From: Cynocephalus volans
Taxonomy: Eukaryota > Chordata > Mammalia > Dermoptera > Cynocephalidae
Direction of reading: 5' to 3'
Length of the DNA: 64,000 bases
Assembly: GCF_027409185.1 (NCBI RefSeq)
Contig: NC_084468.1
Span: 139,970,001-140,034,000 of the forward strand
Positions 48,995 to 64,000 of the stretch are shown piece after piece (within the stretch, counting starts at the first letter, position 1; every line of letters begins with the position of its first letter). Made by a program: the position numbers and the translations under genes. The notes beneath the pieces are model-generated. The model searched no databases. It was not told where the DNA came from and saw only the letters and a list, made by a program, of their open reading frames with translations.

Positions 48995-50480
48995 AATTTA
49001 TACTCAAACAAGAACAACAAAGTTGAAGGCATCACACTCCTTGACTTCAAAACATGCTATTAAGCTATAGTAACCAAAACAGCATGGTACCAGCATAAAA
49101 ACAGACAAATTTACCAATGGAATAGCATAGACAGTCCCAAAATAAGCCCACACATCTATAGCCAACTGATTTTTGACAAAGTTGCCAAAAATATACAACG
49201 GGAAAAGGACAGCCTCCTCAACAAATGGTGCTGGGAAAACTGGATATCCATATGTAAAAGATTGAAACTGGAACCTTGTCTCTCACCATACACAAAAATC
49301 AACTCAAAGTGGATCAAAGACCTAAATTTAAGAGGTAAAACTATAAAATTACTTGAAGAAAACAAAGGGGTAGCATTTCACGAAATGGGAGTGGGCAGTG
49401 CTTTTTTGAGCAAGACTACAAAGGCATAGGAAACTAAAACAAAAATACGTAAATGGGACTACATCAAACTAAAAAGCTGCTGTATGGCAAGGGACACTGT
49501 CAAAAAGTGAAGAGACAACCTACAGAATGGGAGAAAGTGTTTGCAAACTACAAATCAGACAAGTGGCTAATATCCAGAATACATAAAAAACTTAAACAAC
49601 TCAACAGCAAAGAAACAAATGACCCAATTTTAGAAATGGGCAAAGGACCCAAGTAGACATTTCTCAAAAGTAAGACATATAAATGGCCAATAGGCACTTG
49701 AAAAAAATGCTCAACATCATTAATCATCAGGGAACTGCAGATTAAAACCAAAGTGAGATATCATCTCACTCCAGTGAGACTGGCTATTATCAACAAGACA
49801 AAAAGTAATAAATGCTGGTGAGGATATGGAGAAAAAGGAACCCTCTTACACTGCTGAGGGAGTATAAATTGGTACAGCCACTGTGGAAAACAGTATGAAC
49901 TAAAAATAGATCTCCTTTACAATCCACCTATCTCACTAGTGGCTATATACCCAAAGGAAATGAAATCACTATATCGAAAAGACACCTGCACTCTCATGTT
50001 TTTTGCAGTACTATTCACAATAGCCAAGAGATGGAATCAACCTAAATGTCCATCGATGGACAAATGGATAAAAACTGTGGTATATATTCACAATGGAATG
50101 CTACTCAGCTACATGAAAAAATGGTATCCAATCAACCATGGATGCAACTGGAAACCATCACATTAAGTGATGTGATGCACAAGAAGAGTCAGGCACAAAA
50201 AGACAAATACCACATGATATCACTCATATGTGGAATCTAAAAAAAGAAATAGGAGAGAAACGAAAAAGTGGTTCTTACAGAAGTAGAGAGTAGAATAATG
50301 GTTACCAGAGGCATGGGAGGAGGCGGTGAGAAAGGAGTAGGGTCCAAAACTATGCTCTCTACTCTGAGTGAATCATTGTGCAGTACGTGCATGTATTGAA
50401 ACAGCATACTGTACCCCACAAATATGTACAGGTAGTGTTAAAATATGTTTAATTTAAAAAATAAATAAAATAAAATAATA
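48995..50480 (+). mobile_element. 5'-truncated L1 with decayed ORF2 3' part
   Basis: Runs from the ORF2 thumb region ('tgaaggcatcacactccttg') through the C-terminus ('caatggaatgctactcagct') to a short 3' UTR and A-rich tail. Several stops and frameshifts break the frame. Older than the L1 at the left end of the window. Confidence 0.9.
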
Positions 50481-50489
50481 ACTATTTTA

Positions 50490-51905
50490 AAAATAGTTTC
50501 AGAAACTATTTACTATAATCTCAAATATTTTTTAAAACTCTGAAAAATTATGTTGAAAAATATGGAAAATCAAGAAAGAGTTTTTAAAGCATTGAAAGAT
50601 AAAAGCTAAGCTGGAAAAGCAAAAAAGAAACTTGAAGATAATAAAATAATTAGAGAAACCAAAACAAATTAGAAGCATTAAGAAGTAGAATAGATGCTGC
50701 TGAAATAGAGTCAGAGATATCAAGAAAACACTTGAGAAAACAGTACAGATTGTGAAGAAAAAAAATACAAAAAAGTGAACAAGTAAGAAAGATACAATTG
50801 ATTTAGAGGCAGATTCCATACACACATGATAAATTTCTCATTACCTGAAAACAGAACAAACAGATCCCAAACTATATTAAAATATACATTGTAAAATCTT
50901 CCTGAAGTGAAGGAAAACAAATATGTTGAGGCCATATTGTCTTCCAGGAAAATTTAGTGCAGAATGACCATCTTTAAGACATGTCCTGAGAATTTTTTAA
51001 GATTCAAAAATAAAGAAAGAATTCAATGAGCATCAAAAGTGGAAAAGCAAATCAGCTAAAAATTCGACTAGGAAAAAATGCAGGCTGGCCTCTGAAATCT
51101 TATCTACAATGTCCAATGCTACATGACAGCACTACAATGTCTACAGACTTCCAAGGGAAAAAAATATGAACTCCACATTTTATATCAGCCAGACTGTTGT
51201 TTATGTAAACAACGAGCAAAACCCTCTTGAAAACGTGTGATGAACACGTGCCATGAGAAATCTACTTAGGCTGTTTTGATCCACTGAGATTTGATGGCAC
51301 TTTGTTACTGCAGCGTTACTTAGCCTGCCCTAACTGATAATCCATCCTTGCCCTTTTATTTACCACCATGATTCTTCACTACCCATTGGCTGCTAACTAT
51401 TTTATAGCTGAAAGATTCTACTCTGGTGCATTTTGCTACTCCTCCTCTCCTGCTGGAAAGGAAACAATCTCCACAAGGGCTGCTGGGGCCCTGATGAGAG
51501 TACAACTTCTTTATATTCCAGGCATCTTTTCAAAAAGTACAGATACTTGGCCTGGAGACAGAAGATGGTAAGGCACAGATTTGCAAGCACTCTTACCTGC
51601 AATCATAACCCATTCCAAAATTTTAGCCCTGATACCTAATTTGTTATATGCTCCGAGATTCGTTCCCCACCTACAAATTTTATTTCTGAGCCCAAGATGT
51701 CTCTTTCTCCTGACTGTCATGGGCCTTTTTCATGATCCCTTTCTCCAAACAAATAGACCTCCGAGGGCTTACTCATGTCATGCAACATGGCAATAAATTC
51801 TAATACAAGAATTTTGACAGAGAAAATCTCCATAAACTAAATTTGGAAGAACAAAAAAAGTAGAAAGTTTACTTCTTGTAAAGGACTTTTTTTATCAATG
51901 GACCA
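50490..51905. other. Non-coding stretch, no gene recognised
   Basis: A-rich to about 51060, then mixed sequence. No supported gene. Confidence 0.5.
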
Positions 51906-51910
51906 AAGCA

Positions 51911-52126
51911 GTGATTCTCAGCTGGAAGACGATTTCGCCTCCCAGGGAATATTTTGCAATGTCTGGAGACTTTTTTGGTTGTTACAACTGTAGCAGTTGT
52001 CACTACTGGCATCTAGTAGGTAGAGGCAAGGGATGCTGCTAAACATCCTGCAATGCACAGGACAGCTGCCAATGACATGAAATTGTCTGGCCCAAAATGC
52101 TCCCAGTTCTAGGGTTGAGAAAGCCT
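51911..52126 (+). mobile_element. MER5A-like hAT-Charlie element
   Basis: Ends are inverted: 'cagtgattctcagc' at the left and 'ggttgagaaagcctg' at the right. The inside reads 'aatgtctggagacttttttg' and 'gggatgctgctaaacatcct', as in MER5A. Non-autonomous, with no transposase. I could not see an intact 8-bp duplication. Confidence 0.78.
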
Positions 52127-52129
52127 GGG

Positions 52130-55100
52130 TAGGAATTCGTGTCTTTAATTAGGAATATGCCAGTTTGAATGTTTCCACATCACTCCTCTTTAAACTTAAC
52201 ATATTCTGTCTACTTAAGATAATACTTTTGGTGTTTCAACCAGCAAAGGAAATGACACAGAAAGAGAGTAAGACAAAGAAAATGACAATACTAACAGCAA
52301 ATAACATTGCGTCAATACCCATCAAAACTATTGGGAAAGTCCTATATTTTAACTGTCATTTGTTATCTGGCTAAAAGAGAGGAAGAGTGACTCCCTCCTA
52401 GGAGAAGCCATAAATTGTTTCATCCTTCTTTTTAAAAAGACCTGAGTCTTGCAAGTTTAATCACAATATATTCTCACAAAGTTAGAGAGGACATTTGGAT
52501 CATAGTTGATTAGAAACAAAAAAGTACTACGAAATAAAATTTTAAAAACATTGACCTTAATTTTTAATATTCCCGAGGGCCTGAAACAAGGATACAGAAC
52601 ATGATATCTTGTTCTCCTAAACAGATGTTAAGCCAATATCCTAGGGTACTTTAGAAACCAAATAACGTCTGGTGTCCTGCAGCTAAAGAAACTGTTGGCA
52701 CATCTTGCAAAATCACAGCTGTTTCAGTCTCATTTAGTGACTGGTCCTGTTCTCTGTAGCCCAGTTTGCCTTTTGAAATATAGCACAGCTAGCTATTTTG
52801 CAGCATGTATTTAAAGCCACTGACAAACAAGGGAGGTTTTCTTTATTTTTTAGCTCTTTGTCTTAAAGGCTTTAGAAATCTGGACAAGTACTGTTAAGAA
52901 ATAGATTATTTTTTAGAAAGAAGATGCATTGGGATTTCTTAATGTGCATATAAATGTTCATATATTTTTATCAACAAACAATACACTTTGAAATCATGAA
53001 GGTAAAAATGTACCTTTCTAAGAAAAATGTTGAACTAATTTAACCATACGCAGTGACATTGTAAGAAAGGATTTCTGTGACTTCATTCGCATACCATGCA
53101 CATTTTTAGGTTGTGAAACAATCTGCCAGCAACACTTCTGAGTCAGACCTTTCTTACAGCAGAGCCTTGTCCCAGGGGACTAAAGAGCTTAAAAATTAGG
53201 GAAGATGTCACATTTTGACAGAAGACAGCTGTGTGTGAATGGGAAAGGGGGCAAAATGTGAAACGACTGTAGAACTGAACTCCTCAAACAGCCAAAGGAA
53301 CAGTGAGAAAGGGTTACAGTTCTTTGCATAAATGTCAAGGAAATAATTTTACTGGGAAAAGTTCATTCATTTGTTTAGGAAATAGTTTTATAAAAAGTGG
53401 GAGCGCTATGGTAATGCCCAGAAAACACTGGCAGTAAACTAAATAACTTTTAGTATACTTTAACTTAGCTTCTCTCATACTCTAAAATGCCAAAAAAAAT
53501 AAAATAAAGTAGCTATCTGGAGTCTTGAATAACGGAACAAATAAATCACATAACTGATAATTTTTAATAAACTAAAAGATTAAATGAAATAAACTCAAAG
53601 GATTTTATTCTGTAGTTGATTACACAAATGGTAGTGAATTTGGGACTGAGGGTATGGGCTGAAAATGTCTAAGTGTTGCTAAAGTAAATGGTCCATCAAC
53701 TCTCATTGGTGAGTGAAGTATCTCATGAAATAATTTTTTCCTGGGCTCGTTTTAACCTTTGTATTAAAACAAAACTTTTAAAACATATTAGGTGAATATC
53801 TCTCTAATGTACATAATATAATTTCCCATCTTTCTAAACACACTGGAAAGCAAGCATTCTTAAACTGGGAGAACCTGAGAGGGAAGTGTTCTATAAATGT
53901 ATCCACGGGTCTGAGAGACCCTTAAAATTATATGCAAAACTATATAGACAGGCTGTACTTTTAAGCAGCTTCTAAAAATGATGCAGAGCTCATAAAAGGT
54001 TTAAAACCACAGGTAAAACACAGACATAAGTTAATACAATTTTGATTAATCAATGTATTCATTATGAGCATCTACTATTGTATCACTGGACTGGAACACA
54101 GTGATGTCTGCAGGACATTTTGAGATGATTAGATCTATTTGCCCATCCACAAAATGACTCTGGATTGTCATTTTGAGCAGTAATAGTCAACAGTAGATTA
54201 CAGGTAGGGTCAAATTCTTACTGAATGTACAAAAACCCCTCTCTAGTCTAAGAGCTTATTTTGGGACATCCCTCAACAGAATTGTGTTCCTAATCTTTTG
54301 CTACTAAAGATATAACTGAAAGCCTAATTACAGTATCAGTTGATGGTTAACATATTAAAAGTTTATTTATTAATTCATCTATCAGCATTGCCTAGCACAG
54401 AACATAACACATAGTGGATTTTCAATCAACTGTGCAATGTGATTGTGAAAAGTTTCATAGAATGAGTAGCTTTCTTGTTTATTTTGCTCTCTGCAAAATG
54501 CAACTCTGTTCACAAAAAAAAAAAAAGGCCTAAAATTTTTACTACATATGAATATGCCTATGTAAGATTTTCAGGATTTGTAAAGTTGAGGTTTCTTATT
54601 CTATCTTGGTAGATAACGAAATCCCTGAAAAAGTTTGGTTTTCTATCGATCTAGTCAATTCGAAGATTGAAGATAGTAGACCAATCATTTGTGTAAGTTG
54701 GGGCAAGGCCCTTTGCCTCCTTAAGCCTCAGTTTCTTCATCCAGAGAATGAGGGTGTTGGACAAGATGCTGATTTCATGATACCATTCAGTTATAACATT
54801 ATATAACTCTATGTTTTGTAAGTTTGTTAAAGTAAAATTTTCAAAATTTAAAATCATGACTCGCAAGCAAATAAAATTGTATGACTCTGTGGTCAGAAGT
54901 TTATTATAGCAGAATTTTCAAAAAGATAAAATTCTGATTCCTATGCAAATATAAAATGAATATACATCAAAGATTTCAATCAAATAATTAATTAATGAGG
55001 GAACCAGTAAGTTGGTAAATCCATTTAAAAGAATATTTTGAAAGCTAAATATTTATAGGCAATATTAGGATAAGATTGCTTGACTAGATATCAAACCGGT

Positions 55101-58100
55101 AATTGTCCAACAGGGTAATAAATTGTAACCATTAGGGTTACTTTTTCTACCAGAAAGATATTATTTGCGTCTCTATGGGAGAAAAGATCTACAAGTTAAC
55201 CTCTGCCTTACAACATTATTAAACAGCCCATTCTGTAGAAAATGAAGCCCAGCGTTGTACTAAAAGAACACCCAAAAACCACTTCCGGCTATTTCCAAGT
55301 TTCAGATAAGTTTTCTGACAAGTCAAGTCAAATTCTCTTTCATGAATGAAAGTTCTTGACTCTTAATTACAATATCTAATTTTTAGAAAAAGATCTTTAT
55401 CATTTTTATTTGACCCAAGTACAGTTTCCATATCATGTTCAGACTAGTAGCATATTCAGAACATGCCTCACCATTTTCTGTGCTGAATTTCATAAGGTTG
55501 TGTGAGTTTCATAAGATTGTGTATAAACGGATATACATCAAGATGTTTTACTCATTATATATAGGTAAAGTATATTTAAAGGAACAACAGAATAAACAAG
55601 ATATTTTACAAGTTCAAAAATTATAAATATTTTGAGGGTGTCCAAGATATTTTATATTTTGATAATCTCCCTGGACGCATAATAAACATAATAACTATAA
55701 ATGCTATGAAGAAAACTTTAAGCATAATCGTAAGACTCACCCCACACAAAGAAAAGGAAACTAAAAATTAAACCTTTTTTTATAGTTTACGGATCTGTTA
55801 ACTAGTTTACATACCACCTAAAACAATGTAATAGGTACACCCAGAAAAAGCGTAGTCATCACTAACGATGATATCAAATATATGCACACACAAACAAAAC
55901 TCTTGTCTATTCAATTGTTTCTTTGTTTTCACGGATAAAGGTAGCAAATATTCCTCTACACTTAGCTTCTGAAAACTGACTCATCTACAAAAAAAGAAAA
56001 CGAACCCATCTACAAAATAGAAAGCAAACATGTTTAATTTCCAATGTTTTATTACAGATTTAAAGATACTTATTTATTTTCATACCATCAGCTTAAAGAA
56101 AATAAGTCACACAAGAATAAGCTTTTGCATGTCTGCTATGGTAAACTGTTGCATTTTAAACTTGTTATCAATAAACCACATGGTGTATTTATGTGAACTA
56201 AACCATAGCATTGTCTGAGTGCATTTGAAATGCAGAGAGTATTCCCATTGTTTTAATAAAAGAAAAGAAAAACTTTACTTATTAGAATTAAAAGCCTGGC
56301 TTTTGGCTATTCATTATTCAAAAATAATCCACCATGAATTATTCACTAATTACAAACAAAATACATTGTTAAAAAGCAAAGGTGACTAAAATAAACACCT
56401 GTTCCTAGACCTTTCATCTAATATTAAGAATTTTAGAATAACTGGAGGCAAACAAATGAAGTCAGACCCTCCCTGGGAGGACCAGGCTTCCCAAAAGCAG
56501 TGTAGCTTGAGACTCAGAATTAAAGACGCCTCCTAAGGAGCCTGGAAGTCCCACCATCAATATCACGAATTTGGATTAAGATGATAAATTTCATAAAAGC
56601 AAGTTAAAATACAAATACGCCACCTTGATAAAACAAAGTGTAAGGCAACTTGCCAAAAGAGTTATTTCAAGTCAGTGGCTCAGTCACTGCTGAACTAGGG
56701 TCTCCAAACTTTTGTGAAGCCAATTTTTCATTAACAGAATGATTTATAAGAGATTAAAAGGGTCTTTAAAAGCCCAGAGACTGCAGATAAAAGTGGGGAC
56801 TCAGGAGAGCCAAGGAATACTATGAATTGATGGGAGCAGGGGGAGGCACTCAAGGCTATAAAGACAAAATCGAAAAGGAGGTTGATCAAAAGATCAACTT
56901 TCCAAGGGCAAGGGCAGCAAATAAGGGCTCTACAAGCAATACTTGAATATGAGCCTGGAAAAGTTATAATTTGATGATCAAATAATTTCTCTCTCCTTGG
57001 TCCATCTTCTCTTGTACTTAACATGTTATTCCAATACTCTGCTCTATACATTTATATAAATTAAAATCTCTAGGTGTGCTCTCTTTTAAAAAATCTAGCC
57101 TTTATTGTAATGTCTTTAATAGTTCTAATTCACAATGCTATTGAGTTACCCTTGTTCAGAACACAGAAAATGTGGTGCATTTTAGCAATAACAGAACTAA
57201 GAAAATACAGGATAGAATGTATTATAAACATCCTTAAATTGCATTTTTAAACTTTCAGGGAATGAAAAAGTCAGTAAATCATCTTTTTTAAATAAGGGGT
57301 AGGATGTGTGAGGGTGGGAAGCTTAATATTGTCCAGATTCACTGTTTTAGTTCTAGTCATGTGCTTTCATTGAGGAAAATTGATCAGACTCGGTTTTAAC
57401 TTATTATGTTCCTATTTCTCATATTGGAATAAGCCAGATAATATATTCAACCACACTCCATATCTGGACCTATTCTCAGTATTTGGGCAATATGAATTAA
57501 ATCAGATTAAATATAATTACAAAGAACAAATTTTAAGAAATCCACTATTATTAATAAAATATACAAAAATTGTAGTATTTCCTTTGTAAAGAAGACAAAA
57601 TTTTAAAAAATAACATCCATCAAAATAAAAAAACACCCTGTAAGTACATTTTCAAATAGATAACTTCATACCTTAGAACTGTTTAATATCTAACCAACTA
57701 GACATAAATTGGACCAAAATGGAGAAAGCAAAACTACCTAACATGAAAATTGTCAGACATATGGTTGCACATGGTTTCTACACTAATAGCAAGATAAATT
57801 TCTCAAAAGGAATGGAAAATATGATTCTTACTGCTCAGATGACTGTTTATAGATACAATAGAAAATATACTGCTGAGTTTGAAAATAAACCACTATTTCC
57901 ATTTATAATCTACTCTGGGCTCTGATACTTTTGTAGTTTATGTGCCTCAGTTTTTCAATGTAGAGTTGCCTCTGGGTAGTATTGGGACTGCTCTGTTTTA
58001 ACAATCAGCAACAGAAAAAGTCAAGAACCATCCTTGTTATTATTTGGTCAGACCAGTCAAAATGGTATAAAACATGGTTTAACAATGGAGTAGTTTATAC

Positions 58101-58422
58101 TGTTCTACTGAACAACATGACAAATGTTTTAAAAGGCTAGTTAGAATAATAACTGGAACTATTCTGTAATCAGATGTTGACACCCACATGAAGTTAGAGA
58201 AAAATATGAACAAAATTTTTTGAGCATTATGTTTTTTAAAACCTTCTAAAAGTCTGCATATGTTGCTCAGGCCCGTCATCTCCATTTGGTCAAATTCACT
58301 GATTTCATAGATTCATCTACATTGCCTCATTCCTAAAAGGACTTGAGATCAATGTACTTGATTTGAAAACAGAAACAAACAGGCATAAATATATCCAGCA
58401 GTCTGGCCAATATATCCTTTTG
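52130..58422. other. Non-coding stretch next to the GASK1B stop
   Basis: AT-rich with a MIR-like piece at about 54690-54790 ('tcagtttcttcatccagaga'). The part nearest 58422 should be the 3' UTR of the minus-strand gene, but I could not place its end; TTTATT at 57101-57106 is one of several possible minus-strand AATAAA signals. Confidence 0.5.

Positions 58423-64000
<5,578 letters not shown>

Noticed and set aside
57101..57106. TTTATT as the GASK1B poly(A) signal on the minus strand
   Set aside because: AT-rich sequence offers many such hexamers below 58422, and nothing singles this one out.

Overview
The window is mammalian nuclear DNA: AT-rich, mostly transposable elements of several ages, with two spliced exons of a host gene at the right end. 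Two young tRNA-derived SINEs have a GGTTCGGATCC B box and an 'AAAAAGAC' tail. They resemble the CYN-type SINEs I associate with colugos (Dermoptera), and I saw no Alu, B1/B2 or carnivore/ruminant SINEs. A colugo such as Galeopterus is my best guess for the host; this is inference from recalled repeats, not proof.

Layout. 1-4574: 3' two-thirds of a fairly young LINE-1 (+ strand) with the ORF1 C-terminus and a 1275-codon ORF2 broken only by in-frame stops. 4797-5317: a solo LTR with a 6-bp target duplication. 7884-15913: a structurally complete endogenous gammaretrovirus with identical 387-bp LTRs, a 4-bp target duplication (TAAG), tRNA-Pro primer site, packaging hairpins, glycoGag leader, gag, readthrough pseudoknot, pol and env, all open. 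19.3-21.7 kb: an old MaLR-type element carrying a near-perfect 284-bp inverted duplication. 23.6-28.3 kb: an old minus-strand L1. 28.3-34 kb: old LTR-type repeats, a SINE, a twin-primed inverted L1 and a 122-bp L1 tail insertion. 34-58 kb: largely non-coding, with L2, MIR, MER5A-like, SINE and L1 fragments. 58423-63010 (- strand): the last two coding exons of a gene I recognise as GASK1B (FAM198B), separated by an intron holding another L1 piece.

Working together. The provirus is the only dense coding unit. Its LTR drives one genomic RNA. Unspliced RNA gives glycoGag (from a CUG), Gag (from AUG) and, by UAG readthrough, Gag-Pol. A spliced RNA from the donor at 8329/8330 gives Env. The Env resembles the gibbon ape leukaemia virus/koala retrovirus group. 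All catalytic residues I checked are present. The one clear defect is in Gag: the stretch between matrix and capsid (p12) is almost absent, making Gag about 60-80 residues shorter than usual while keeping the frame. The host gene reads on the opposite strand, and the provirus lies about 43 kb beyond its stop codon.
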